Position numbers and translations under genes: made by a program | Notes under the pieces: model-generated | The model's database searches: none | What the model was told of the DNA's origin: nothing | Seen by the model: only the letters and a program-made list of their open reading frames with translations | Shown here: one piece after another, positions 9,079-18,427 of the stretch | Position numbering within the stretch: the first letter of the stretch is position 1 | Layout of the letters: each line of letters begins with the position of its first letter | From: Clostridia bacterium | Lineage (GTDB): Bacteria > Bacillota > Clostridia > Oscillospirales > Acutalibacteraceae | Assembly (NCBI GenBank): GCA_017465085.1 | Contig: JAFTWW010000034.1 | Span: 1-55,260, forward strand | Length of the DNA: 55,260 nucleotides | Direction: 5' to 3'

Positions 9079-9159
9079 AAGAGATTTCTCGTTTAGCAAT
9101 AAATCCAAAGCCTGTTATCACAGACCCTCGATTTACCGCTAAACAACAAAAAATCTCTT
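9079..9159 (-). promoter_or_regulatory. Long hairpin in the pnp leader
   Basis: On the minus strand AAGAGATT pairs with AATCTCTT, GTTTAGCGGTAAAT with ATTTATTGCTAAAC, and an apical GTCTGT-GATA-ACAGGC closes the top. The result is a near-continuous stem of about 80 bases ending some 30 bases before the pnp start. A stem of this kind upstream of pnp is the known RNase III target for PNPase autoregulation in enterobacteria; the same role here is inference. Confidence 0.65.
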
Positions 9160-9198
9160 AATTTACAGCATAATTTTTCTTTGCAAAAAAACTGCAAT

Positions 9199-9226
9199 AA
9201 GGCAGACCTCTTCGGTCTGCCTTAGA
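9199..9226 (-). terminator. rpsO terminator
   Basis: Perfect stem TAAGGCAGACC to GGTCTGCCTTA with a short CGAAGA-type loop just after the rpsO stop. Downstream on the minus strand a T-rich run follows after a few bases. It separates rpsO from pnp, although some read-through is likely as in other bacteria. Confidence 0.65.
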
Positions 9227-9235
9227 GTCCATAAA

Positions 9236-9505
9236 TTACTTACGAAGACCGAGCTTCTTAACGATAGCACGATATCTTTCAATATCGTTCTTCTGGAGGT
9301 ATGCAAGAAGGTTTCTTCTGTGACCTACCATTTTAAGAAGACCGCGGCGTGAGTGATGGTCCTTATGGTGAATAGCCAAATGAGCATTGAGTTCATTGAT
9401 GCGATAGGTTAAAAGCGCAATCTGAACCTCGGGAGAACCTGTATCACCCTCGTGAGTAGCATAATCAGCAATAATCTGCTGCTTTACTTCGTTGGTCATT
9501 TTCAT
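9236..9505 (-). CDS. rpsO: 30S ribosomal protein S15
   Basis: Primary 16S rRNA binding protein of the platform of the small subunit. The 89-residue product is of normal length and carries the family signature around [24 protein letters not shown]. The start follows AAGGAG. It has its own promoter (9613-9641) and a structured 100-base leader, and lies upstream of pnp as is usual. Confidence 0.97.
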   Translation of the reverse strand: MKMTNEVKQQIIADYATHEGDTGSPEVQIALLTYRINELNAHLAIHHKDHHSRRGLLKMVGHRRNLLAYLQKNDIERYRAIVKKLGLRK

Positions 9506-9605
9506 TTACTCCTTTACAATATTTTTTTGTCCGCCATAGTCCGAGCAAGAGGCCTTAGTAACTCCCCATTTAAGAGGCAGACGCCAAAAGCGCAGAATAC
9601 GGTAG
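9506..9605 (-). promoter_or_regulatory. Structured rpsO leader, candidate S15 autoregulatory RNA
   Basis: The transcript leader (about 100 bases) contains GTCTGCC near its middle pairing with GGCGGAC close to the rpsO ribosome binding site. The enclosed part holds further short stems, for example GCC with GGC around the AAATGGGGAG loop. S15 binding to its own leader is established in several bacteria with unrelated leader structures. That this leader does so is inference. Confidence 0.45.
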
Positions 9606-9612
9606 CTTAGAT

Positions 9613-9641
9613 AGTATATCACAAAGTTTCGGAAAAGTAAA
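9613..9641 (-). promoter_or_regulatory. Promoter of rpsO
   Basis: Minus strand TTTACT (9641-9636), 17-base spacer, TATACT (9618-9613). Confidence 0.55.
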
Positions 9642-9693
9642 GCATTTTATTTTTTTATGTTAATAATAATTAACGGATAGTTCATATATTTGA

Positions 9694-9723
9694 TTGACAT
9701 TTGCAACAAATTCGTTATAGAAT
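9694..9723 (+). promoter_or_regulatory. Promoter of the HtrA gene
   Basis: TTGACA at 9694-9699 followed after 16-18 bases by TATAGAAT (9716-9723). Transcription would begin near 9730, which excludes ATG codons upstream and supports the GTG start at 9749. Confidence 0.7.
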
Positions 9724-9748
9724 GGTAATCAGCAAAGGAGAGATATTT

Positions 9749-11143
9749 GTGAACGACTTTGATTTAAACAATAATAACACCGAAGAAAACCGAGGCAGTG
9801 TTTCGGGATTTGATTCGGTAAACGGTGAGCCTCAGGGCTATACGGTAAGCAATAACGGAGGCTTTTACACCAAGCATAAGGAGGATATCATTCAGGATTC
9901 TCCCGTAAGTGAGCCCGAGCCCCAAGTAAAAGAAGAAACCTATACCCCGCCCCAAAGCAGTTATACAAGCGGCGGCTACAATTATAACTATACTCCCCCT
10001 CATCGAAAGCCAAAAAAAGAAAAGGCTAAGAGGGGTTACAGCGCGGCAGTAGTTATCGTTGCAAGTGTTTTGGCCGCAGTTATAGGCGCAGTCAGCGCTG
10101 CCGTGGTGGTGTTTAGATTCACAGCAGATAATTCATCAGGCACCTCTGCCGCTAAGGATTACTCATCGGATAAGGTTAATATAAGCATTGAGGAAACTGC
10201 CGATTCGGTAGCCGTTGCCGTTGCGCAGAAGCTTAAAAACAGCGTTGTGGGAATAAGAACTACCACTTCGGTTATAAGCTTCTTTGGAGGCAGTCAGGAA
10301 TCCACGGGCGAGGGCTCAGGCGTTGTTTATACCTCGGATGGATATATAATCACCAACTACCATGTTGTTGAAAGCGCCATTGAGGGCGGCGCCTCATCTA
10401 AGATAGAGGTATTTATCGGAGATACAAACGGAGATTCCCACGAAGCTAGTGTTGTGGGCTATAATATTGCCTCCGATCTCGCAGTTCTCAAAATCAATGC
10501 TACGGGGCTCACCCCTGTTGAGATTGGCGATTCCTCCTCACTTAAGGTTGGGCAGTATGTGGTATCCATCGGCAACCCCGGAGGACTCGAATTTATGGGA
10601 AGCGTTACCTTTGGTATTATAAGCGGTCTTGATAGAGAGATTTCAAGCTCCTCGGGTGTTAAACTTATTCAGACCGATGCCGCCATAAACCCCGGTAACT
10701 CGGGCGGCGCCCTTCTTGATACAACGGGAAAGCTTGTTGGCATAAACAGCTCTAAAATCGTTGCTGAGGAATATGAGGGTATGGGCTTTGCAATACCCGT
10801 TAATACCGTTGTTGAAAAGTGCAATAGCATTATTTCAAGAGAAAACGAGCCTGAGGCTTATGTTGGCATAAACATAAGCGAAACCTACACCGCTGAAGTT
10901 CTCAAATACTACGGCTTCCCATCGGGCGCGGTAGTGCTAAGCGTTGATGCGAACAGTCCCGCTCAGGATGCAGGTATCCGTAAGGGTGATATCATCACCG
11001 CCTTTAACGGAACGGATATCAGCGATTACACCGTATTTTTGGATATGCTTCGCGACTGTGAGCCCGAAAGCAAGATAACCCTTGAAATCTACCGCTCAGG
11101 AAGATATTACACCACCTCCCTTACGGTTGGCTCCAACAATTAA
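9749..11143 (+). CDS. htrA: HtrA/DegP-type membrane-anchored serine protease with PDZ domain
   Basis: Envelope quality-control protease. Starting at GTG 9749 (AAAGGAG eight bases upstream, just after the promoter) the protein has 464 residues: a polar, Pro/Tyr-rich cytoplasmic N-terminus of about 97 residues, one membrane helix (about 98-122), a trypsin-like domain with the triad His205 (ITNYHVV), Asp243 (ASDLAVL) and Ser318 (NPGNSGGAL), and one C-terminal PDZ domain (about 365-455). This is the usual Firmicutes layout. The gene stands alone between rpsO and a bidirectional terminator. Function is assigned from the triad and architecture; its clients are unknown. Confidence 0.93.
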   Translation: MNDFDLNNNNTEENRGSVSGFDSVNGEPQGYTVSNNGGFYTKHKEDIIQDSPVSEPEPQVKEETYTPPQSSYTSGGYNYNYTPPHRKPKKEKAKRGYSAAVVIVASVLAAVIGAVSAAVVVFRFTADNSSGTSAAKDYSSDKVNISIEETADSVAVAVAQKLKNSVVGIRTTTSVISFFGGSQESTGEGSGVVYTSDGYIITNYHVVESAIEGGASSKIEVFIGDTNGDSHEASVVGYNIASDLAVLKINATGLTPVEIGDSSSLKVGQYVVSIGNPGGLEFMGSVTFGIISGLDREISSSSGVKLIQTDAAINPGNSGGALLDTTGKLVGINSSKIVAEEYEGMGFAIPVNTVVEKCNSIISRENEPEAYVGINISETYTAEVLKYYGFPSGAVVLSVDANSPAQDAGIRKGDIITAFNGTDISDYTVFLDMLRDCEPESKITLEIYRSGRYYTTSLTVGSNN

Positions 11144-11174
11144 ACATTCTCCCCCTGTTCCTTTTGTATAAACA

Positions 11175-11208
11175 AAAATCCCCGAACAATTTCTTGTTCG
11201 GGGATTTT
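11175..11208. terminator. Bidirectional terminator between htrA and oppA
   Basis: AAAATCCCCGAACAA pairs perfectly with TTGTTCGGGGATTTT around a four-base loop, with T-runs on both strands. It ends the convergent htrA and opp transcripts. Confidence 0.9.
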
Positions 11209-11235
11209 ATTATATCTTAGCTATATCTGTTTTAA

Positions 11236-13065
11236 TTATTTAACAGAAGCATACATAAAGTACTTGAAGCCAAGAGGTGTGGTGAAGAAGTTATCGAGAG
11301 AATCATCACACATAAAGATATCGGTATAGTAGTAAACGGGGCAGATAGCGCCTGTTTCCATAAGGATATCCTCAGCCTTGTGCATAAGCTCAAAACGCTT
11401 AGCAGGATCGGTTTCAGCCTTAACCTGAGCGATTACTGCGTCATAAGACTCAGCCCAAGTAAGACCATCCTTACCGTCATAGCTATAGCCCTTATAGGAA
11501 GCGTGATCGCCGCGGCCTAACTGAGAATCGTTGTTACCGCTATCGGTAATCCACATATCAAGGAAGGAGATAGGATCGTTGTAGTCACCGAGCCAGCCGT
11601 TACGGGCAACAGAGTAGTTGCCTTCCTTACGGGTGTTAAGGAAGGTAGCCCATTCCTGAACTTCAACCTTAACCTCGATGCCGTAAACGCCCCAAGCCTG
11701 CTGTAAGTACTGCGCAACAGCTTCGTGGCCAGAACCTTCGTTGGTGATGTAGTTAATGGTGGGGAAGCCGCTAACCTTGCCATCAGCAACAGTGAACTTG
11801 CCTGAGGTCTTAGCTACGTCTTCAAGAAGAGCAACTGCTGCATCGCAGTTTGCCTTGTAGTCATCAGCAGATACGCTAAAGTAACCGCTACCGTCACCCT
11901 TAGGACCGTTCTTGGAGATATACTCAGAACCATCGGGCTCGGTAAGACCCATTGCTACGAAACCAGCGGCGGGAACCTGACCTGCCTGACCGATTTCTTC
12001 AGCAACATAGTTTCTATCGATCATAAGGCTTAATGCCTCTCTGATCTTAGCCTTCTCTTCTTCGGTGTAACCCTTGAAGGCAGTATCATTTACATTGAAG
12101 GAGATGTAGTAGGTACCAAGCTGACCTTCTACATAGAACTCATCCTTATACTCTTCTTTGAGGTTAGCGATTTCGTCATTAGGTACGGAATCGATGAAGA
12201 GGTAAGAACCGTTCTTGAAGTTTGCAAGTAAGGAAGCATCGTCATCATTGAAAGCAAAGATAAGCTTATCAGAAACAACGCTATCAACATCATAGTAGTT
12301 TTCATTCTTCTCAAGAACTAACTGAGAGTTAGAGAACTCGGTTACCTTGTAAGCGCCGTTGCCGATATAGGTTTCAGCCTTAGTAGCCCAACCATCAGGA
12401 TCAGCCTCAACGATATCCTTCTTAACGGGGAGGTATGCAGGGAATGCACAGAGCTCGTGGAAATAAGGAACATCAACGGTGAGAACTACAGTGAGTTTCT
12501 TGCCATCTTCGGAGGCAGTAACATTAAGAGTCTTCTTGCCATCCTTATACTTGGGGTTGCCATCAGCATCCTTTTCGAATACGATGTTGCCTTCTGCATC
12601 TTCAGAAGTAACATACATATCAGAAAGCTCTGCATAGCCATCGATTACCTCGAACATATAAGCATAGTCTGCACCGGTCATGGGGTCAGCAGCTCTGTTC
12701 CAAGCGTAAACGAAATCGTTGGCATCAAGCTTAGAGCCATCGCTCCACTTAAGGTCATCACGAAGCTCGAAGGTGTAAGCGGTCTTACCGTCTTCAAGTT
12801 TCTCGCCTGTGGGGAGTTCCTTAGCAAGCTGAGCAACGAGCTGGGGGTTGCCTTCATCGTCAGGCTCATAGCCAACAAGGCCAGTGAAGGTATGAACGAT
12901 GTAGGTAGCACCATCAACTGCACTGTTAAGAGCAGGGTCGATGGTATCAGGACGTGCGCCAACGTTAAGAGTTAATTCGCCGCCCTGTTTGCCGCATGAA
13001 GTAAGGCACATCATGCAGCCGAGGATCATTACTGTTACCAGTAATAAGCTCAATACTTTTTTCAT
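11236..13065 (-). CDS. oppA: Oligopeptide ABC transporter substrate-binding lipoprotein
   Basis: Captures peptides outside the cell for import by OppBCDF. The 609-residue protein starts at ATG 13065 behind AGGAGGA; it has a signal peptide with lipobox LTSC followed by GKQGG, so it should be lipid-anchored. The SBP_bac_5 fold is recognisable in LNVGARPDTIDPALNSAVDG near the N-terminus, WSDGSKLDANDFVYAWNRAADP, and the C-terminal NPDAPKRF-like DPAKRFELMHKAEDIL. It is the last gene of the operon, separated from oppF by a hairpin (13090-13120). Peptide specificity cannot be read from the sequence. Confidence 0.93.
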   Translation of the reverse strand: MKKVLSLLLVTVMILGCMMCLTSCGKQGGELTLNVGARPDTIDPALNSAVDGATYIVHTFTGLVGYEPDDEGNPQLVAQLAKELPTGEKLEDGKTAYTFELRDDLKWSDGSKLDANDFVYAWNRAADPMTGADYAYMFEVIDGYAELSDMYVTSEDAEGNIVFEKDADGNPKYKDGKKTLNVTASEDGKKLTVVLTVDVPYFHELCAFPAYLPVKKDIVEADPDGWATKAETYIGNGAYKVTEFSNSQLVLEKNENYYDVDSVVSDKLIFAFNDDDASLLANFKNGSYLFIDSVPNDEIANLKEEYKDEFYVEGQLGTYYISFNVNDTAFKGYTEEEKAKIREALSLMIDRNYVAEEIGQAGQVPAAGFVAMGLTEPDGSEYISKNGPKGDGSGYFSVSADDYKANCDAAVALLEDVAKTSGKFTVADGKVSGFPTINYITNEGSGHEAVAQYLQQAWGVYGIEVKVEVQEWATFLNTRKEGNYSVARNGWLGDYNDPISFLDMWITDSGNNDSQLGRGDHASYKGYSYDGKDGLTWAESYDAVIAQVKAETDPAKRFELMHKAEDILMETGAICPVYYYTDIFMCDDSLDNFFTTPLGFKYFMYASVK

Positions 13066-13089
13066 GATTTTTCCTCCTAAAATTTTATA

Positions 13090-13120
13090 ATTAACCTGCT
13101 CCTCAAAAAGCAGGGTTAAT
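13090..13120 (-). promoter_or_regulatory. Intercistronic hairpin between oppF and oppA
   Basis: On the minus strand ATTAACCCTGCT pairs with AGCAGGTTAAT (one bulged C) around TTTTGAGG, 25 bases upstream of the oppA start. There is no T-run, so it is not a terminator. Such stems often protect or process a binding-protein mRNA so that it exceeds its transporter genes; this is inference here. Confidence 0.55.
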
Positions 13121-13142
13121 CCAGAACTAAATTTGCGGGGAA

Positions 13143-14111
13143 TTAAAGATTGTGACAAGCAACGCTATGACCTGCGGATATTTCCTTAAGCTCAGGCATA
13201 CTCTCGGCGCACTTTTCGGTGGCTCTCGGGCATCTTGTTCTGAAAGGACAGCCGCTTGGCATATTAAGGGGACTCGGAACATCGCCTTCAAGATGGATTC
13301 TCTCGTTTGCTCTTGCTACCTTAGGATCGGGAACAGGTACAGCAGAGAGAAGAGAAATGGTATAGGGATGAAGGGGATGATGATAAAGCTCATCCGAGGG
13401 GCCTATTTCAATAAGCTTGCCTAAATACATAACAGCAATACGGGTTGAAATATGCTTAACAACCAAAAGATCGTGGGCGATGAAAAGATAGGTAAGGCCT
13501 AATTTCTGCTGAAGATCCTCAAACATATTAACAACCTGCGCCTGAATAGAAACATCAAGAGCGGAAACGGGCTCATCGCAAACGATGAACTTAGGCTCAA
13601 CAGCAAGAGAACGGGCAATACCTATTCTCTGACGCTGACCGCCCGAAAACTCGTGGGCATAACGGGAAGCGTGTTCGCTGGAAAGACCTACAAGGTCCAT
13701 AAGATGCTGAATCTTCTCTTCCCTCTCCTTACGGCTTCCGTAAAGCTTATGCACATCCAAAGGCTCGCCTATTATGTCACTTACCGTCATACGAGGGTCA
13801 AGGGATGAATAGGGATCCTGGAAAACCATCTGCGCATTCTTGCGGAACTCGCTTAAGTTTTTACCGTACTGTATCTTTTCACCATCAAACCAAACCTCGC
13901 CCGAGGTAGGCTTATAAAGCTGAAGAATACTACGGCCAACGGTAGTTTTACCGCAACCCGACTCACCAACAAGGCCTAAGGTTTCACCCTCTTTAATATT
14001 GAAGGTTACGCCATCAACAGCCTTTAAGGTAAGGTTTTTCATAAATCCCGAGGGGATGCTGAAATGCTGTTTTAAGTCTTTTACTTCAAGGAGATTTTTG
14101 TTTTCACTCAT
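13143..14111 (-). CDS. oppF: Oligopeptide ABC transporter ATPase OppF
   Basis: One of two ATPases energising peptide import. 322 residues with Walker [10 protein letters not shown] (about 52-60), signature [13 protein letters not shown], Walker [13 protein letters not shown], and the C-terminal oligopeptide/dipeptide-transporter domain with the Cys-rich stretch [14 protein letters not shown], a possible metal or iron-sulfur site seen in this subfamily. Its ATG overlaps the end of oppD by eight bases, indicating translational coupling. Confidence 0.93.
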   Translation of the reverse strand: MSENKNLLEVKDLKQHFSIPSGFMKNLTLKAVDGVTFNIKEGETLGLVGESGCGKTTVGRSILQLYKPTSGEVWFDGEKIQYGKNLSEFRKNAQMVFQDPYSSLDPRMTVSDIIGEPLDVHKLYGSRKEREEKIQHLMDLVGLSSEHASRYAHEFSGGQRQRIGIARSLAVEPKFIVCDEPVSALDVSIQAQVVNMFEDLQQKLGLTYLFIAHDLLVVKHISTRIAVMYLGKLIEIGPSDELYHHPLHPYTISLLSAVPVPDPKVARANERIHLEGDVPSPLNMPSGCPFRTRCPRATEKCAESMPELKEISAGHSVACHNL

Positions 14112-15126
14112 CTTTATACATCTCCTCTACATCTTTTTGAGTCATTTTACCTTCCTCAATAGCGCTCTTGATATTCTGCCAACAGGCTGCGGCGTGATCC
14201 TCATTTATGAGAATCTCCTTAGCCTTATTCTTAAGGCAAACCTTAAGGGCATTATCGCAACGGGGCGCAAAGGGACAGCCATCGGGCATATTGAGAAGGT
14301 CAACAGGTGTTCCGCCTATGGGTTCAAGACGCTTACCATCGGTATTAACGCTTGGTATTGAACGCATAAGGCCATTTGTATATTCGTGCTTGGGATTGTA
14401 GAATATTTCATCTGCAGTTCCTCTTTCACACACCTCACCCGCATACATAACGATAACCTCATCACACATTTCGGCAACAACGCCTAAATCGTGGGTAATC
14501 ATTATGATGGACATTCCAAGTTTTTTCTGCAGATCCTTCATAAGATCAAGAATCTGAGCCTGAATGGTAACATCAAGAGCGGTGGTGGGCTCATCTGCAA
14601 TAAGAATATCGGGCTCACAGGCAAGGGCCATAGCAATCATAACACGCTGACGCATACCGCCCGAGAACTCGTGGGGATACTGCTTAACTCGCTTTTCGGG
14701 CTCGTTAACACCAACTAAGGCGAGCATCTCAATAGCTCTTTCAAGCGCCTGCTCCTTATTTCTATCGGTATGAAGCATTATTGCCTCAACCAACTGATTT
14801 CCTACTGTGAAAACGGGGTTAAGACTTGTCATCGGGTCCTGAAAGATAATGCTTATCTTATTTCCTCTGACAGTATTCATAACCTCTTTTGATGCGCCTA
14901 CAAGCTCCTCGCCGTTAAGCTTAACGCTACCCGAAACAATTCTTCCCGGGTTGGCAAGAATCTGGAGAATGGAATAGGCGGTAACGCTCTTACCCGAGCC
15001 TGATTCTCCAACGATTCCTAAAACCTTTCCCTTATCAAGAGAAAAGGATATTCCGTTAACGGCCTTAACCTCACCTGCAGGGGTGAAAAAGGAGGTGTGC
15101 AAATCTGTTACTTTCAAAAGTTCCAT
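14104..15126 (-). CDS. oppD: Oligopeptide ABC transporter ATPase OppD
   Basis: Partner ATPase of OppF. 340 residues with Walker [14 protein letters not shown], signature [14 protein letters not shown], Walker [13 protein letters not shown] and the C-terminal domain with [14 protein letters not shown]. The C-terminus is extended by an acidic, Lys-rich tail of about 30 residues. It starts 12 bases after the oppC stop behind AAGGAGG. Confidence 0.93.
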   Translation of the reverse strand: MELLKVTDLHTSFFTPAGEVKAVNGISFSLDKGKVLGIVGESGSGKSVTAYSILQILANPGRIVSGSVKLNGEELVGASKEVMNTVRGNKISIIFQDPMTSLNPVFTVGNQLVEAIMLHTDRNKEQALERAIEMLALVGVNEPEKRVKQYPHEFSGGMRQRVMIAMALACEPDILIADEPTTALDVTIQAQILDLMKDLQKKLGMSIIMITHDLGVVAEMCDEVIVMYAGEVCERGTADEIFYNPKHEYTNGLMRSIPSVNTDGKRLEPIGGTPVDLLNMPDGCPFAPRCDNALKVCLKNKAKEILINEDHAAACWQNIKSAIEEGKMTQKDVEEMYKDE

Positions 15127-15138
15127 TTTATTTCCTCC

Positions 15139-16221
15139 TTATTTCTTAAGCTTCGGGTCAAAGGCATCGCGCAGACCATCGCCTAAAAGGTTTAGGGATA
15201 AAACTATAAGGCAGATAGTTACTGCAGGGATAATAAGACGGTAGCCGTAGCTGTAAATACCATCCAAAGCATCCGAAGCAAGAGAGCCAAGACTTGGCAT
15301 AGGCATATCAACACCAAGGCCTAAGAATGACAGATAGCTTTCGGTGAAAATAGCCGAAGGAATCTGAAGAGCGGTGGAGATAATCAATACGCTTATGCAG
15401 TTTGGCAGCATATGACGTTTAATAATATGGCTTGACTTAGCGCCGATAGAACGGGCGGCCAAAACATAATCCTGCTGCTTGATGGAAAGAATCTGACCGC
15501 GTACCAAACGAGCCATACTTACCCAATAAAGCAGGGCGAAAACGATAAATATACTTATCATACCCGTACCCAGCTTTGCAAGGCCTGTGCCCTCAATTTT
15601 GGGAGCCAAGGTTACATTGAGTATGGATGAAAGCAGAATTATCATAAGAAGATCGGGCAGAGAATAGATTATATCAACTATTCTCATCATCACAAGGTCA
15701 ACCTTGCCGCCGTAAAATCCTGATACCGAGCCGTAAACGGCGCCGATAACAAGAACTATAAGACTTGCGAAAAAGCCAACAAGCAGAGAAACTCGGGTGC
15801 CGTAAATTACGCGGATGGCATAATCTCTACCCGCAGAATCGGTACCGAAGATATGGGGGAATACCTTCTCCCCTGCCGCTATTCTTTCGAGTTCGGTTTC
15901 GCCGTACTCAAAAGGCTTCAGGTTATTATAGGAAGAATCAACGCTCTGACCGGGGGTGATACCCAACTGATCGGAATAGTTATAGGGGTAAATCATTGGT
16001 ACAAAAGCGGCGATTAAAACTATAACGCTGATTATAATAAGGCAAATCATCGCGATTTTGTTTTTAGCAAGACGGCGCATACCATCCTTAAAGAAGGTGG
16101 TGCTTTCGCGCATACGCTGCTGCATAAACTTTTCTTCATCGGTTGCCTTTTCAAAGCTTTTAAGATCAAGCTGTAAGCTTAAAGGATTCTTCGAAGGCAT
16201 AGCATCAATATCTTTATTCAT
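15139..16221 (-). CDS. oppC: Oligopeptide ABC transporter permease OppC
   Basis: Membrane permease of 360 residues. A cytoplasmic N-terminal OppC_N region is followed by a first helix at about residues 57-78, then a cluster of further helices; the inner-membrane coupling motif is seen around ARSIGAKSSHIIKRHMLPN. Between the first helix and the permease core is a hydrophilic loop of about 60 residues, standard for OppC. Lies 11 bases downstream of oppB. Confidence 0.92.
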   Translation of the reverse strand: MNKDIDAMPSKNPLSLQLDLKSFEKATDEEKFMQQRMRESTTFFKDGMRRLAKNKIAMICLIIISVIVLIAAFVPMIYPYNYSDQLGITPGQSVDSSYNNLKPFEYGETELERIAAGEKVFPHIFGTDSAGRDYAIRVIYGTRVSLLVGFFASLIVLVIGAVYGSVSGFYGGKVDLVMMRIVDIIYSLPDLLMIILLSSILNVTLAPKIEGTGLAKLGTGMISIFIVFALLYWVSMARLVRGQILSIKQQDYVLAARSIGAKSSHIIKRHMLPNCISVLIISTALQIPSAIFTESYLSFLGLGVDMPMPSLGSLASDALDGIYSYGYRLIIPAVTICLIVLSLNLLGDGLRDAFDPKLKK

Positions 16222-16232
16222 TGTTCTGCCTC

Positions 16233-17168
16233 CTAACTGAAATCTACTCTGGGATCGAATATTTTGTAGCAGATATCCGAAAGAAGAGTCATAATTACCA
16301 TAATTGTTGCAAGGAAAATTGTGGTACCCATAATCATAGGATAATCACGGTTGATAATGCTTGAGAAGAAGTAGTTACCAAGACCCGGAACTGCAAAAAT
16401 CTTCTCAACAACAAGACTACCCGTGAGAATATAAGCAATCATAGGACCAACATAGGTTATAACGGGGGTTACCGCATTTTTAAGGGAGTGCTTGAAGATA
16501 ACCTTAACGGGAGAAACACCCTTGGCTCTTGCGGTACGGATATAATCCTGACCTAAAACATCAAGCATACTTGACCTTGTAAGACGGGTTATATAAGCCA
16601 TAGGATAAAGGCTCAGTGAAATCACGGGAAGCACAAGACCGCCTGCGGTTGAGCCGTTTGATGGGAATAAGGGAATTGTGATACACAGCAACAACAGCAG
16701 TATAGTAGCTATAACAAAGGATGGCATAGCAACCGATGCGGTTGAGAGCACCATTATTACCTTATCTATCACTTTATTATGGAAAACAGCAGCAAGAGCG
16801 CCGAATATAAGGCCCATAATAATCGCGATACCTGCCGCCATAAGACCCAATTTACCGCTGGTGGCAAAGCCTTCAACCAAAAGATCGGAAACCTCACGGC
16901 CGCGGTTTTTAATGGAGGGACCGAAATCAAACTCCAGAACTCCCTTAAGGTATGTTACATACTGCTCCATAACGGGCTTATCAAGACCGTATTTTGCTTC
17001 TAAAGCGGCAGTAACGGCGGGGGTGGTAGCCTTTTCGCTAAGGAAGGGGCCGCCAGGAATCGCTTTCATTGCGAAAAATGTAATCGTGATTACAAGAAAT
17101 ACCGTAAATAATGCAAGCAACAAACGCTTTACGATATACAAAGCTAACTTGGAATCCAAAATATTCAT
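16233..17168 (-). CDS. oppB: Oligopeptide ABC transporter permease OppB
   Basis: First gene of the operon. 311 residues with about six membrane helices, the N-terminal helix preceding FFAMKAIPGGPFL (typical of OppB/DppB) and the coupling motif in DYIRTARAKGVSPVKVIFKHSLKN. A consensus promoter lies about 95 bases upstream (17264-17292). Confidence 0.93.
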   Translation of the reverse strand: MNILDSKLALYIVKRLLLALFTVFLVITITFFAMKAIPGGPFLSEKATTPAVTAALEAKYGLDKPVMEQYVTYLKGVLEFDFGPSIKNRGREVSDLLVEGFATSGKLGLMAAGIAIIMGLIFGALAAVFHNKVIDKVIMVLSTASVAMPSFVIATILLLLLCITIPLFPSNGSTAGGLVLPVISLSLYPMAYITRLTRSSMLDVLGQDYIRTARAKGVSPVKVIFKHSLKNAVTPVITYVGPMIAYILTGSLVVEKIFAVPGLGNYFFSSIINRDYPMIMGTTIFLATIMVIMTLLSDICYKIFDPRVDFS

Positions 17169-17263
17169 CCTCTCAAAATTGTATTATAACGAGTTTCAAA
17201 GACAAATCAGTCACACCCGAAGTGTTTTATAGGCGTAGTAACCCATTAAATAATTATATTGAA

Positions 17264-17292
17264 ATTATACCACAAACTTGTACCATTGTCAA
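17264..17292 (-). promoter_or_regulatory. Consensus promoter of the opp operon
   Basis: Minus strand TTGACA (17292-17287), exactly 17 bases, TATAAT (17269-17264). Both hexamers are perfect. The leader of about 90 bases to oppB has no obvious terminator or riboswitch. Confidence 0.85.
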
Positions 17293-17371
17293 TTCAAAAC
17301 ATCATTATGGTAATGCAATCTCACGAAGATAATTATATAATATTAACAGCAAAAATTAAAGAGGAAAATAT

Positions 17372-17938
17372 ATGATATCTGACAGGATAAAATTACTAAG
17401 AGAAAGCCACAACTTAACGCAGAGCTCGGTGGCAAAGCGCTTTGGAACAGCCAAAGCAGCGGGACTCAAATCAGATTTTAGGATAAGGATTTCACGCTGT
17501 GGCATTGTTAAAATACTCGTTAATCCGACAGGATTAACTGCGTTTTGTGCCTCGCCCCACCATAAAATCCTTTTATCATAAAATTCTGCGACCTAAAAGG
17601 CGCGGTTTTATGAGTGGATTTTTGTGATGCGAAGCACATAAGGCTAACGCCTATGTGCGCCAAAAAGCCAAAAGACACCTTAAAACCGCCCTTTTAGGCT
17701 GACTTGAGTCCCGCTGCTTTGGCTAACCCGTTCAAGTGTTAACGCTTGGGAAATGGGATTTTCAGTACCTTCCACACCTTATATAGTTGAATTATCGCAT
17801 TTATTTAATGTTTCTACCGATTATTTGCTGGGTGTTGACGACAGCGCCAGCGTTGACGTTAACGGCCTTACCGACCTTGAAATAGCTGCTGTAGTAAACA
17901 TAGTAGATCGATTAAAAGAGGGACATAAGATAAAATAA
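17372..17938 (+). pseudogene. XRE-family regulator gene interrupted by a MITE
   Basis: The first part (17372-17448) encodes MISDRIKLLRESHNLTQSSV..., the start of an XRE helix-turn-helix. The rest resumes after the insertion at 17728 with RSSVNAWE-type recognition-helix residues and the family motif SHLFNVSTDYLLGV. Joining 17448 to 17728 gives an uninterrupted 95-residue protein. The inserted length plus target duplication (279 bp) is a multiple of three, so both halves are in one frame, but the insert carries TAA stops (first at 17579-17581). The start follows AGAGGAAAATAT. It was probably a small repressor; whether it controlled the divergent opp operon is unknown. Confidence 0.8.
17449..17724. 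mobile_element. 276-bp MITE with 26-bp terminal inverted repeats
   Basis: The left end begins AGCCAAAGCAGCGGGACTC and the right end is its inverted copy, 25 of 26 bases matching. The direct repeat AAC flanks both sides (17446-17448 and 17725-17727), the expected 3-bp target duplication. There is no transposase. Internal palindromes include GTTAATCC-GACA-GGATTAAC, CACATAAGGC-TAAC-GCCTATGTG and a long outer pair CCTAAAAGGCGCGGTTTTA with TAAAACCGCCCTTTTAGG. The parent transposon family cannot be named from the ends alone. Confidence 0.8.
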
Positions 17939-17972
17939 AAAATCCTCACCTTTACGGTGAGGATTTTTGCTT
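17936..17972. terminator. Bidirectional terminator between the XRE gene and rplQ
   Basis: AAAATCCTCACC pairs with GGTGAGGATTTT around TTTAC, with A/T-rich tails on both sides. It ends both the XRE remnant and the ribosomal cluster. 17973-18066 holds one further weak stem (TTAGTAC with GTACTAA) and no gene. Confidence 0.85.
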
Positions 17973-18066
17973 TTAATTATTTAGTACACACATCATCTCG
18001 GACCCATTTGCGTTTCCGAAAGTAGTTAAACTGTGGTGAAAATGTGAGTACTAAACCCTAAGAGAA

Positions 18067-18408
18067 TTAAACCAACTCGATGATAGCCATCTCTGCTGCA
18101 TCTCCACGGCGGGGGCCTGTCTTAATAATACGGCAGTAGCCACCGTTAACGTCCTTATACTTAGGAGCGATTTCGCTGTAAAGCTTTGCAACAACATCTT
18201 CCTTAGTAATGAACGCCAAAGCCTGACGCTTACTGTGGAGACTATCATTTTTAGCGAGTGTAATATACTTCTCTGTCATAGCGCTTACTTCTTTAGCACG
18301 GGTAACGGTTGTTTCAATTCTGCCCTTTTCAAGCAGGAAGGTAACCATTGCGCGAAGCATAGCTGTTCTATGATCACTTGCTCTTCCAAGTTTACGAGTA
18401 CCTGGCAT
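18067..18408 (-). CDS. rplQ: 50S ribosomal protein L17
   Basis: Last gene of the alpha segment, 113 residues, normal bacterial short form. Recognised by [30 protein letters not shown] at its N-terminus. It follows rpoA by 19 bases and is followed by the terminator at 17936-17972. Confidence 0.97.
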   Translation of the reverse strand: MPGTRKLGRASDHRTAMLRAMVTFLLEKGRIETTVTRAKEVSAMTEKYITLAKNDSLHSKRQALAFITKEDVVAKLYSEIAPKYKDVNGGYCRIIKTGPRRGDAAEMAIIELV

Positions 18409-18427
18409 TGATATTCACTCCTTTTAA

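Noticed and set aside
9701-9748. Upstream start for the HtrA gene
   Set aside because: It lies within the promoter; the GTG at 9749 has the only good ribosome binding site.
13066-13158. Longer start for oppA
   Set aside because: The extension has no ribosome binding site and would bury the signal peptide; it runs through the intercistronic hairpin.
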